Origin: Streptomyces sp. 840.1
GTDB taxonomy: Bacteria; Actinomycetota; Actinomycetes; Streptomycetales; Streptomycetaceae
Direction: 5' to 3'
DNA: 64,000 nucleotides
NCBI RefSeq assembly: GCF_003751445.1
Contig: NZ_RJUU01000001.1
Coordinates: 2,671,001-2,735,000, forward strand
Shown: in pieces, positions 25,153-33,403 of the stretch
Position numbering within the stretch: position 1 is the stretch's first letter
Layout of the letters: each line of letters begins with the position of its first letter
Notes under the pieces: model-generated
Databases searched by the model: none
What the model was told of the DNA's origin: nothing
The model's input: the letters and a program-made list of their open reading frames with translations, nothing else
Translations under genes and position numbers: made by a program

Positions 25153-28035
25153 TTGTCCCCGACCAGCGAGACCGCACAGGGCGGCCGCCGACTCGTCATC
25201 GTCGAGTCGCCTGCCAAGGCGAAGACGATCAAGGGCTATCTCGGCCCCGGATACGTCGTCGAGGCGAGCGTCGGGCACATCCGCGACCTCCCGAACGGTG
25301 CCGCGGAGGTGCCGGACGAGTACACCGGCGAGGTACGTCGGCTCGGGGTGGACGTCGAAAACGACTTCCAGCCCATCTACGTCGTCAATGCCGATAAGAA
25401 GGCCCAGGTCAGGAAGCTCAAGCAGCTGCTGGCCGAGTCGGACGAACTCTTCCTCGCCACCGATGAGGACCGCGAGGGCGAAGCCATCGCGTGGCACCTG
25501 CAGGAAGTCCTCAAGCCGAAGGTCCCGGTCCACCGGATGGTCTTCCACGAGATCACCAAGGACGCGATCCGGGCCGCCGTCGCCAACCCGCGCGAGCTCA
25601 ACCAGCGCATGGTCGACGCCCAGGAGACCCGCCGAATCCTCGACCGCCTCTACGGCTACGAGGTCTCGCCGGTCCTGTGGAAGAAGGTCATGCCGCGACT
25701 GTCGGCGGGCCGCGTCCAGTCCGTCGCCACCCGCCTCGTCGTCGAGCGGGAGCGCGAGCGCATCGCCTTCCGCTCCGCCGAGTACTGGGACCTGACCGGC
25801 ACCTTCGCCACCGGCCGCAGCGGTGACGCCTCCGACCCCTCGACGCTCACCGCCCGCCTCAGCGCGGTCGACGGGCGCCGCATCGCCCAGGGCCGCGACT
25901 TCGGTCCGGACGGTCAGCTCAAGGCCGCCTCCGGCCAGACGCTGCACCTGGACGAGACGAACGCCCGCGCCCTGGCCGCCGCGCTCGCCGACTCCTCGTT
26001 CGCCGTGCGCTCCGTCGAGTCGAAGCCGTACCGCCGCTCCCCGTACGCGCCCTTCCGCACGACGACCCTCCAGCAGGAGGCGAGCCGGAAGCTGGGCTTC
26101 GGGGCCAAGGCCACCATGCAGGTCGCGCAGAAGCTGTACGAGAACGGCTTCATCACCTATATGCGTACCGACTCCACGACCCTCTCGGACACCGCGATCT
26201 CCGCGGCCCGCGCCCAGGTCACGCAGCTCTACGGTGCCAATTACCTGCCGGACAAGCCGCGCACGTACGCCGGCAAGGTCAAGAACGCGCAGGAGGCGCA
26301 CGAGGCGATCCGCCCCTCCGGCGACCGCTTCCGCACCCCTGCCGAGACCGGCCTGACCGGCGACCAGTTCCGGCTCTACGAGCTGATCTGGAAGCGGACC
26401 GTCGCCTCCCAGATGAAGGACGCGGTCGGTAACTCCGTCACCGTCAAGATCGGTGGCCGGGCGAGCGACGGCCGTGACGCCGAGTTCTCCGCCTCCGGCA
26501 AGACGATCACCTTCCACGGCTTCATGAAGGCGTACGTCGAAGGCGCCGACGACCCGAACGCCGAGCTCGACGACCGTGAGCGCCGGCTGCCGCAGGTCGC
26601 CGAGGGCGACGCGCTGTCCGCCGACGAGGTGTCGGTCGACGGCCACGCGACGAAGCCGCCGGCCCGCTACACCGAGGCCTCGCTGGTCAAGGAGCTCGAA
26701 GAGCGCGAGATCGGCCGCCCGTCGACGTACGCCTCGATCATCGGGACGATCCTCGACCGCGGCTACGTCTTCAAGAAGGGCACGGCCCTCGTGCCGTCCT
26801 TCCTGTCGTTCGCCGTGGTCAACCTGCTGGAGAAGCACTTCGGCCGGCTCGTGGACTACGACTTCACCGCCCGCATGGAGGACGACCTCGACCGCATCGC
26901 ACGCGGTGAGGCCCAGTCGGTGCCGTGGCTGAGGCGTTTCTACTTCGGCGCGACGGACGGCGACGACACGGCCGGTGCCGGAAAGGCCTCCGACGCGGGC
27001 AACGGCGACGGCGACCACCTCGGCGGGCTCAAGGAGCTCGTCACCGACCTCGGTGCGATCGACGCCCGGGAGATCTCCTCGTTCCCGGTCGGCAACGACA
27101 TCAAGCTCCGGGTCGGCCGCTACGGCCCCTACATCGAGCGCGGCGAGAAGGACTCCGAGGGCCACCAGCGCGCGGACGTCCCCGAGGACCTGGCGCCCGA
27201 CGAGCTGTCCGTCGAGTACGCGGAGGAGCTGCTGGCCAAGCCGAGCGGCGACTTCGAGCTCGGCGCCGACCCGGTCAGCGGGAACCAGATCATCGCCAAG
27301 GACGGGCGCTACGGTCCGTACGTCACCGAGGTGCTGCCCGAGGGCACCCCGAAGACCGGCAAGAACGCGGTGAAGCCGCGGACGGCTTCGTTGTTCAAGT
27401 CGATGTCGCTGGACACGGTGACGCTGGCCGACGCGCTGAAGCTGATGTCGCTGCCGCGCGTCGTCGGTGAGGACGCCGAGGGCGTCGAGATCACCGCGCA
27501 GAACGGCCGCTACGGCCCGTACCTGAAGAAGGGCACGGACTCGCGGTCGCTGACCTCCGAGGACCAGCTCTTCGACATCACCCTCGACGAGGCCCTCGCC
27601 ATCTACGCCCAGCCGAAGCAGCGGGGGCGGGCCGCCGCCAAGCCGCCGCTGAAGGAACTGGGCACCGACCCGGTGAGCGGTGCTCCGGTCGTCGTGAAGG
27701 ACGGGCGCTTCGGCGCGTACGTGACCGACGGCGAGACGAACGCGACGCTGCGGTCCGACGACAGCGTCGAGGAGATCACGCCGGAGCGGGGCTACGAGCT
27801 GCTCGCGGAGAAGCGGGCCAAGGGGCCGGCCAAGAAGAAGACGGCGAAGAAGGCTCCGGCGAAGAAGGCCGCCGCGAAGAAGGCGCCGGCTAAGAAGGCG
27901 ACCGCGGCCAAGAAGACGGTGGCCAAGAAGACGACCGCGAAGAAGGCGACGGCTACGGCGGCGAAGAAGACCGCGGCGAAGAAGTCCTCCGCCTCAGCCG
28001 CCTCCTCTACTTCTACGGCTCCCACGGAGGAGTGA
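25153..28035 (+). CDS. topA: DNA topoisomerase I (type IA) with lysine-rich tail
   Basis: 960 aa. It relaxes negative supercoils. LVIVESPAKAKTIKGYLG begins the TOPRIM domain, FLATDEDREGEAIAWHL holds the metal-binding acidic residues, and GFITYMRTDSTTLS holds the catalytic Tyr. There are no zinc fingers, as usual in actinobacteria; instead several Topo C-terminal repeats (DGRYGPYV, NGRYGPYL, DGRFGAYV) precede a tail of KKTAKKAPAKK-type repeats from about residue 893. The TTG at 25153 is chosen because MSPTSETAQGGRRLVI matches the recalled Streptomyces start; upstream in-frame sequence is Arg-rich and unlike the family. Confidence 0.96.
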   Translation: MSPTSETAQGGRRLVIVESPAKAKTIKGYLGPGYVVEASVGHIRDLPNGAAEVPDEYTGEVRRLGVDVENDFQPIYVVNADKKAQVRKLKQLLAESDELFLATDEDREGEAIAWHLQEVLKPKVPVHRMVFHEITKDAIRAAVANPRELNQRMVDAQETRRILDRLYGYEVSPVLWKKVMPRLSAGRVQSVATRLVVERERERIAFRSAEYWDLTGTFATGRSGDASDPSTLTARLSAVDGRRIAQGRDFGPDGQLKAASGQTLHLDETNARALAAALADSSFAVRSVESKPYRRSPYAPFRTTTLQQEASRKLGFGAKATMQVAQKLYENGFITYMRTDSTTLSDTAISAARAQVTQLYGANYLPDKPRTYAGKVKNAQEAHEAIRPSGDRFRTPAETGLTGDQFRLYELIWKRTVASQMKDAVGNSVTVKIGGRASDGRDAEFSASGKTITFHGFMKAYVEGADDPNAELDDRERRLPQVAEGDALSADEVSVDGHATKPPARYTEASLVKELEEREIGRPSTYASIIGTILDRGYVFKKGTALVPSFLSFAVVNLLEKHFGRLVDYDFTARMEDDLDRIARGEAQSVPWLRRFYFGATDGDDTAGAGKASDAGNGDGDHLGGLKELVTDLGAIDAREISSFPVGNDIKLRVGRYGPYIERGEKDSEGHQRADVPEDLAPDELSVEYAEELLAKPSGDFELGADPVSGNQIIAKDGRYGPYVTEVLPEGTPKTGKNAVKPRTASLFKSMSLDTVTLADALKLMSLPRVVGEDAEGVEITAQNGRYGPYLKKGTDSRSLTSEDQLFDITLDEALAIYAQPKQRGRAAAKPPLKELGTDPVSGAPVVVKDGRFGAYVTDGETNATLRSDDSVEEITPERGYELLAEKRAKGPAKKKTAKKAPAKKAAAKKAPAKKATAAKKTVAKKTTAKKATATAAKKTAAKKSSASAASSTSTAPTEE

Positions 28036-28060
28036 CCTCGCGGGGTCGATGAGTTTCGCT

Positions 28061-28102
28061 GCGCCGGGCGGGCTGGAGTTGTTTCTCCGGCCCGTCCGGC
28101 GC
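28061..28102 (+). terminator. topA terminator hairpin
   Basis: 18-nt arms at 28061-28078 and 28085-28102 pair with two G-T pairs around TTGTTT, shortly after the topA stop. Confidence 0.8.
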
Positions 28103-28153
28103 GTTGTTCTGCGCCTGCGGCGGGCCTTGTCCCCTGCCCGCCCCTTCCCGTAA

Positions 28154-28205
28154 CCGGGGCTCCGCCCCGGACCCCGCTCCTCAAACGCCGGAGGGGCTGC
28201 AATGG
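28154..28205. repeat. Streptomyces-type interspersed intergenic element with hairpin
   Basis: CCGGGGC TCC GCCCCGG (28154-28170) followed by ACCCCGCTCCTCAAACGCC and GGAGGGGCTG is a sequence I remember recurring between genes in many Streptomyces genomes. Its function is unknown. Confidence 0.5.
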
Positions 28206-28210
28206 GGCGG

Positions 28211-28430
28211 GCAGGGGGCTGGAAGGGTGCCCGTCTGGAAGTGGCGGGGGGACGGGCGAGAGCTGGAAGGGTGCCGTCCGGGGGTGACGGGGGGAACAGG
28301 CGAGAGCTGGAAGGGTGCCGTCCGGGGGTGACGAGGGGCGGGCGAGGGCTGGAGGGTGCCGTCCGGAGGTGGCGGGGGGGCGGGCGAGGGCTGGGAGGGT
28401 GCCGTTCGGAGGGGCTGGAATGGGGCGGGA
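28211..28430. repeat. About five degenerate 45-bp G-rich tandem repeats
   Basis: Each unit contains GGCTGGAAGGGTGCCGTCCG or a close variant, followed by GGGGTGACGGGGGG and GGGCGAG. Units begin near 28211, 28258, 28304, 28347 and 28389. The strand bias is extreme: nearly all G on the top strand. Confidence 0.75.
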
Positions 28431-28486
28431 GGGGTTCTGGTGGTCGTATGTTCGGACGCGGCCCCCGGGCACCGGTCCGCTCCCGA

Positions 28487-28492
28487 TAGGCT
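28487..28492 (+). promoter_or_regulatory. -10-like TAGGCT, 6 nt before the tmk-fusion ATG
   Basis: TAGGCT ends exactly 6 nt before the ATG at 28499 and no Shine-Dalgarno is present, so transcription may begin at the A of the start codon (leaderless). Confidence 0.55.
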
Positions 28493-28498
28493 GGGCGG

Positions 28499-31400
28499 AT
28501 GACGCGAGCCGAGCAGCCAACGGTCGTGAGCCCCACCTCCGACACACTTGCCGCAGACTCACGCGAGCGCGCCGTACGAGCCCTGTTGCGCATTCCCCCG
28601 CTGAAGCGGTTGTGGAGCGCCCAGCTCGTCGGTGGTATCGGCGATGCACTCGCCCTTCTCGTGCTGGTGCTGCTGTCGCTGCAAGCGGCGGTCCTTGAGG
28701 GCTCATTCGGATCCGGATACCGCGGGGCGGCCTTTGCCGTCGCCGCCGTGTTCGGTGCCCGGATTATTTCCACCTTGCTCTTCGGAGCCGTACTCCTGGG
28801 GCCTTTGACGACCCTGACGGCGCCCGGCGGGCCGATCGACCGGCGATGGCTGATGATCGGGGCGGACGGGCTGCGGCTCGCGCTGCTGGTCGTCGCGCCG
28901 CTGTGGATCGACTGGACGCCCGACAGGGCGCTCATGATGATCCTGATCACCGTCTTCGTCACCGGCGTCGGTGAACGCCTGTGGCGGGTCGCCAAGGAGA
29001 GCGCCGCTCCCGCGCTGCTGCCCGCCCCGCCCATCGAGGGCGCCGCGGTGCGCCCGCTGCCCGACCACCTCGACCCGCTGCGCCGGCTCTTCCTGCGCAC
29101 CGACTTCGCCGCTGTCCCCGCCGCCGCGGCCGTGCTGCTGGTGGCCACGCTGATCGGGAACCTGCTGGGCTCGGGCCTGGACTGGTTCTCCTTCCACCAG
29201 GCGGCCCTCGGCTCGTACGTCGCGGCCGGGCTGTTCTCCGCCTCCATCTCCATCCTGTACTTCCTGGAACTGCCCGGTACGGCCACGCCCCGGCCGCGCT
29301 CCCCGCTCGAGGGGCTGCGCCGGCCGTCCGGCGGCCACGGACCGGACAAGGGCCGCACCGGTGCCGTCCCGCTGATCGTCGGCACCTGCGCCGCCGTCGC
29401 CGGAGCGATCGCGGCAGCGGGCGCCGTCGCCGTGCTGCACGCCACCGACCTGGGCGGCGGTCCCGCCACCCTCGCGCTGCTGATCCTCGCCCTCACCGGT
29501 GGTGCGGGCGTGGGTATCCGCACCGCGGGCAAGGTGCTGCCGACGCTGTCGCGGCGCCGGCTGCTCTCCCTGGCCACCGCCGTCACCGGCGTCGCGCTGC
29601 TGGTCATGGGCCTGGTCCCGGACACGGCGACCGTCGTGCTGATCGCCGTGCTCGCCGGATACGCGGCGGGCGTCGCCGCGAACACCGGCCATGTCCTCGT
29701 CGACCAGGAGACCGAGGAGTCCCGCCGGGTCCGCACCACCGAACACCTCCAGGCCGTCGTCCGGGTCCTGATCGCGCTCGGCGCGGTCGGCGGCCCGCTG
29801 GTGGCCGCCGCCATAGGAACGCACCGGCTGACAGCCGGGGACTTCGTCTTCGCGCACGGCGGCGCCGCCTTCACCCTGATGCTGATCGGTGCCCTGCTGC
29901 TGCCGGTCGCCGCGATCGTCCTCGCGAAGACGGACGACCGTTCCGGGGTGCCGCTGCGCCGCGATCTGCGCGAGGCGCTGCGCGGCGGCGACCCCGCCGT
30001 CGCACCCGCCACCACCGGTTTCTTCCTCGCTCTGGAGGGCGGCGACGGAGCCGGCAAGTCCACCCAGGTCGAGGCGCTCGCCGAGTGGATCCGGGCCAAG
30101 GGCCACGAGGTCGTCGTCACCCGGGAACCCGGTGCCACGCCCGTCGGCAAGCGGCTGCGGTCGATCCTGCTCGACGTGTCGTCGGCCGGGCTCTCCAACC
30201 GTGCCGAGGCCCTGCTGTACGCCGCCGACCGTGCCGAGCACGTCGACTCGGTCGTACGTCCGGCCCTCGATCGCGGCGCGATCGTCATCTCCGACCGCTA
30301 CATCGACTCGTCCGTCGCCTACCAGGGCGCGGGCCGCGATCTCGCGCCGACCGAGATCGCCCGGATCTCCCGGTGGGCGACGAGCGGGCTCGTACCGCAT
30401 CTGACGGTGCTCCTGGACGTCGACCCGGAGACCGCGCGGGAACGGTTCACCGAGGCACCCGACCGGCTGGAGTCCGAGCCGCCCGAGTTCCACGCCCGCG
30501 TGCGCTCCGGCTTCCTGACGCTGGCCGCGGCCGACCCGACGCGCTACCTGGTGGTGGACGCCGGCCAGGACCCGGAGTCGATCACCACCGCCGTACGGCA
30601 CCGGCTCGACCAGCTCCTCCCGCTCTCCGAGGCCGAGATCAAGGCCCTGGAAGAGGCCCGCAAGGCCGCCGAGGAGGAGGCCAGGCGCCTCGCCGAGGAA
30701 GAGGCCGCGCGCAAGGCCGAGGAGGAGCGTCTGGAGCGCGAGCGCCAGGAGCAGCTCGCCAGGCTCCGTGCCGAGGAGGAGGAGCGCAAGCGCCAGGAGC
30801 TGGAGGAGGCGCGCCGCCGCGAGGCCGAACGCCAGGCCGAGGAGGCCCGGCAGCGCGCCGAGGAGGCCCGCCGGATCGCGGAGGAGGAGCGGGCCCGGCT
30901 GGAGGCCGAGGAAGCGGCCCGCGAGGCCGAGCAGGCGCGGCTGCGCCGGCAGGCCGAGGAAGAGGCGCGGCTGCGCAAGGAGGCCGAGGCGCTGCGTCTT
31001 GAGAAGCAGCGCAAGGCCGAGGAGTCGCTGCTGAGGGCCGAGGCGGCACGCCGCCAGGCCGAGGCCGAGTCGGCCGCCGCAGCCGAGACCGCGCGTGCGG
31101 AGGCCGCCGCGGCGGAGGCGGAAGCGGCCGAGGCCGCCGCCAGGGATGCCGCCGCTCGGGCCGCACGGGAGCGGGAGGAGCGCCGGGAGTCCCGGGACTC
31201 CGGCCCGTCCGTGCCGGACAACGAGCTGACCGTGCCGACCCCGATCGTCAACCCCAACGAGATCACTCAGCCGGTTCCCTCCCCGGTGGAGCCGTCGTCC
31301 GGATCCACCCGTTCCGATTCCCGGTCCTCGTCCGCCACCTGGCCGTCCGACGAGGCCGAGACGACGATGATCCCGAAGTTCACCGAACCGGACGAGCGCT

Positions 31401-31783
31401 CCGGCGGCCGTGACGCGGCAGGCGCGATGGACGAGACCACGGTCCTTCCGCCGGTTCGGGACGCGGGCCGCGGCTCCGAGCGGGACACCGATCCGACCGG
31501 CCGGGTACCGAGGGGCATATTCCGGGACGAGCACCCGGCGGGCTCCGTACCGGAGCGCGAGAACGAGCGCACCCGCGAGCTCCCGCAGATCACGGACCCG
31601 AACGCGCCCCGGCCGGCCCCGGACCAGCAGGAGCGCTCCGGCCGGCAGTCCCGGCGGCCCCGCCCCGACTGGGCGGAGGAGACTCCACTGGACGACCTGC
31701 CGACGCTGGCCGACGAACTGCTCGGCGACCACGACGACGAGAGCCCCGATTCCCGGGGCCGGGGACGTCGCCCGCGCGGCTGA
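28499..31783 (+). CDS. tmk: Fusion: MFS-like membrane domain, thymidylate kinase, coiled coil
   Basis: 1094 aa. Residues 1-490 hold about 10-12 membrane helices of MFS type (LWSAQLVGGIGDALALLVLVLL). Residues about 505-705 are a complete dTMP kinase: FFLALEGGDGAGKSTQ (P-loop), REPG (DR(x)E/LID region), ISDRYIDSSVAYQGAGRDL and a catalytic-like RFTEAPDRLE. Residues about 710-890 are a long Glu/Ala/Arg coiled coil (EEARRLAEEEAARKAEEERL). The last 200 are acidic and disordered. The kinase makes dTDP for DNA synthesis; here it is membrane-tethered. Normal bacterial Tmk is about 210 aa. This fusion is known in Streptomyces annotations (SCO3542). Confidence 0.92.
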   Translation: MTRAEQPTVVSPTSDTLAADSRERAVRALLRIPPLKRLWSAQLVGGIGDALALLVLVLLSLQAAVLEGSFGSGYRGAAFAVAAVFGARIISTLLFGAVLLGPLTTLTAPGGPIDRRWLMIGADGLRLALLVVAPLWIDWTPDRALMMILITVFVTGVGERLWRVAKESAAPALLPAPPIEGAAVRPLPDHLDPLRRLFLRTDFAAVPAAAAVLLVATLIGNLLGSGLDWFSFHQAALGSYVAAGLFSASISILYFLELPGTATPRPRSPLEGLRRPSGGHGPDKGRTGAVPLIVGTCAAVAGAIAAAGAVAVLHATDLGGGPATLALLILALTGGAGVGIRTAGKVLPTLSRRRLLSLATAVTGVALLVMGLVPDTATVVLIAVLAGYAAGVAANTGHVLVDQETEESRRVRTTEHLQAVVRVLIALGAVGGPLVAAAIGTHRLTAGDFVFAHGGAAFTLMLIGALLLPVAAIVLAKTDDRSGVPLRRDLREALRGGDPAVAPATTGFFLALEGGDGAGKSTQVEALAEWIRAKGHEVVVTREPGATPVGKRLRSILLDVSSAGLSNRAEALLYAADRAEHVDSVVRPALDRGAIVISDRYIDSSVAYQGAGRDLAPTEIARISRWATSGLVPHLTVLLDVDPETARERFTEAPDRLESEPPEFHARVRSGFLTLAAADPTRYLVVDAGQDPESITTAVRHRLDQLLPLSEAEIKALEEARKAAEEEARRLAEEEAARKAEEERLERERQEQLARLRAEEEERKRQELEEARRREAERQAEEARQRAEEARRIAEEERARLEAEEAAREAEQARLRRQAEEEARLRKEAEALRLEKQRKAEESLLRAEAARRQAEAESAAAAETARAEAAAAEAEAAEAAARDAAARAAREREERRESRDSGPSVPDNELTVPTPIVNPNEITQPVPSPVEPSSGSTRSDSRSSSATWPSDEAETTMIPKFTEPDERSGGRDAAGAMDETTVLPPVRDAGRGSERDTDPTGRVPRGIFRDEHPAGSVPERENERTRELPQITDPNAPRPAPDQQERSGRQSRRPRPDWAEETPLDDLPTLADELLGDHDDESPDSRGRGRRPRG

Positions 31784-31791
31784 ATCCGGTA

Positions 31792-31826
31792 CGCAGGGGA
31801 GCCCCGGTACTTCCGGGGCTCCCCTG
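31792..31826 (+). terminator. 15-bp perfect terminator hairpin after tmk
   Basis: GCAGGGGAGCCCCGG (31792-31806) and its exact complement (31812-31826) surround TACTT, just after the stop codon. Confidence 0.85.
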
Positions 31827-31828
31827 CT

Positions 31829-31924
31829 CCCGTTTTCCCGTGCGTTCCCGCTCTCCTGTTCCTCCTGCTCTCCCGCTCTCCTGTTCCTCCTGCTCTCCCG
31901 CTCTCCCGCTCTCCTGCTCCCGGG
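31829..31924. repeat. CT-rich low-complexity tract
   Basis: Repeated CCCGCTCTCCTGTTCCTCCTG units cover about 95 bp between the tmk terminator and holB. The top strand is almost pure pyrimidine. The rest of 31784-32089 holds nothing else I can name. Confidence 0.7.
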
Positions 31925-32089
31925 CTCTTCACGACCCGGTGCCTGCCGGGACTGTCAGACCTGTCCCTCACAATGGGAAGCCGGATCGACGAGTGCCATG
32001 GCCCACTGCCGTGGCGAGAGCCACGCAGGGCCGGGCGCTGTTCCACGGAACGGCAGCTCGGCCGCACACCACCGGAAGGGCGGTGCCTC

Positions 32090-33295
32090 ATGTCCGTATG
32101 GGACGACCTGGTCGGCCAGGACCGGGTACAGGAACAGCTCGGTGCCGCCGCCCGGGACGCCGACGTGCTGGTCTCCGCCATCTCCGCGGGAAAGCCGGTG
32201 CCGTCCGGCTCGAAGATGACCCATGCCTGGCTGTTCACCGGCCCGCCGGGCTCCGGGCGGTCCACCGCCGCCAGGGCCTTCGCGGCGGCTCTGCAGTGCA
32301 CCAGTCCGGACCGCGCGATGGGCGGGGCACCGGGCTGCGGATTCTGCGACGGCTGTCACACCAGCCTCATCGGTACGCACGCCGATGTCGACGTGATCCG
32401 CACCGACCTGCTCTCCATCGGTGTGAAGGAGACCCGGGAGCTGGTCCGCCGCGCCCAGCTCTCGCCCGCCGTCGGACGCTGGCAGGTCATCGTCATGGAG
32501 GACGCCGACCGCCTCACCGAGGGCGCGGGCAACGTCCTGCTGAAGGCGATCGAGGAGCCGGCGCCGCGCACCGTGTGGCTGCTCTGCGCGCCCTCCCTCG
32601 AAGACGTGCTGCCCACGATCCGCTCCCGCTGCCGCCACCTCACGCTGCGCACCCCGTCGGTCGAAGCGGTCGCCGATGTCCTGATCCGGCGGGACGGCAT
32701 CGACCCGGAGCGGGCCGCGTCCGCCGCCCGCGCCACCCAGGGGCACATCGGCAGGGCCCGCCGCCTCGCCACCGACGAGCGCGCGCGTTCCCGCCGCGCG
32801 GCGGTCCTCAAACTGCCGCTGCGCGTCGAGGACATCGGCGGCTGCCTCAAGGCCGCGCAGGAGCTGATCGACACCGCCACCGACGACGCGAAGCAGGTCG
32901 CGGAGGACGTGGACGTCAAGGAGACCGAGGACATGAAGGCCGCGCTCGGCGCCTCCGCCGGGGGCCGGATGCCGCGCGGCACGGCCGGGGTGATGAAGGA
33001 GCTGGAGGACAAGCAGAAGCGCCGACGGACCCGTACGCAGCGCGACAGCCTCGATCTCGCGCTCACCGAGCTGACCGGCTTCTACCGCGATGTGCTCGCG
33101 CTGCAGCTGGGCTCGCGGATCGCCATCGCCAATGCCGACGCGCAGGACTCCCTCGACCGCATCGTCCGCTCGTCCACACCCGAGCGGACCCTGCGCCGGA
33201 TCGAGGCGGTGACCGCCTGCCGCCGGGCGCTGGACCGCAACGTGGCTCCGCTGCTCGCGGTGGAGGCCATGACGATGGCGCTGCGGGCGGGCTGA
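32090..33295 (+). CDS. holB: DNA polymerase III clamp-loader subunit delta'
   Basis: 401 aa. MSVWDDLVGQDRVQEQL is the delta'/DnaX start. HAWLFTGPPGSGRSTAARAFA is the P-loop region with Arg in place of the Walker Lys, fitting a non-ATPase delta' subunit. CGFCDGCHTSLIGTHADVDV gives the zinc-binding Cys cluster together with the earlier QC. RWQVIVMEDADRLTEGAGNVLLKAIEEP and IRSRCRH (sensor/SRC region) follow. The ATG at 32090 has GGAAGGG upstream. It follows tmk, as in many bacteria, but with a terminator between. Confidence 0.92.
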   Translation: MSVWDDLVGQDRVQEQLGAAARDADVLVSAISAGKPVPSGSKMTHAWLFTGPPGSGRSTAARAFAAALQCTSPDRAMGGAPGCGFCDGCHTSLIGTHADVDVIRTDLLSIGVKETRELVRRAQLSPAVGRWQVIVMEDADRLTEGAGNVLLKAIEEPAPRTVWLLCAPSLEDVLPTIRSRCRHLTLRTPSVEAVADVLIRRDGIDPERAASAARATQGHIGRARRLATDERARSRRAAVLKLPLRVEDIGGCLKAAQELIDTATDDAKQVAEDVDVKETEDMKAALGASAGGRMPRGTAGVMKELEDKQKRRRTRTQRDSLDLALTELTGFYRDVLALQLGSRIAIANADAQDSLDRIVRSSTPERTLRRIEAVTACRRALDRNVAPLLAVEAMTMALRAG

Positions 33296-33403
33296 GCCCA
33301 GGAGGGGGCGCCACCGCGGCTCCCTGGCAGTGTCCGGGCACACCGAATCACCCGTATGAGTAGGGAATCGGGCGAGTCGTCACCCGGCGGCTACGCTCCG
33401 GAC

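Noticed and set aside
28703..31732. Thousand-codon open frame opposite the tmk fusion
   Set aside because: Its Leu/Gly/Arg repeats are the complement of the coiled-coil codons. The sense strand carries all recognisable motifs.
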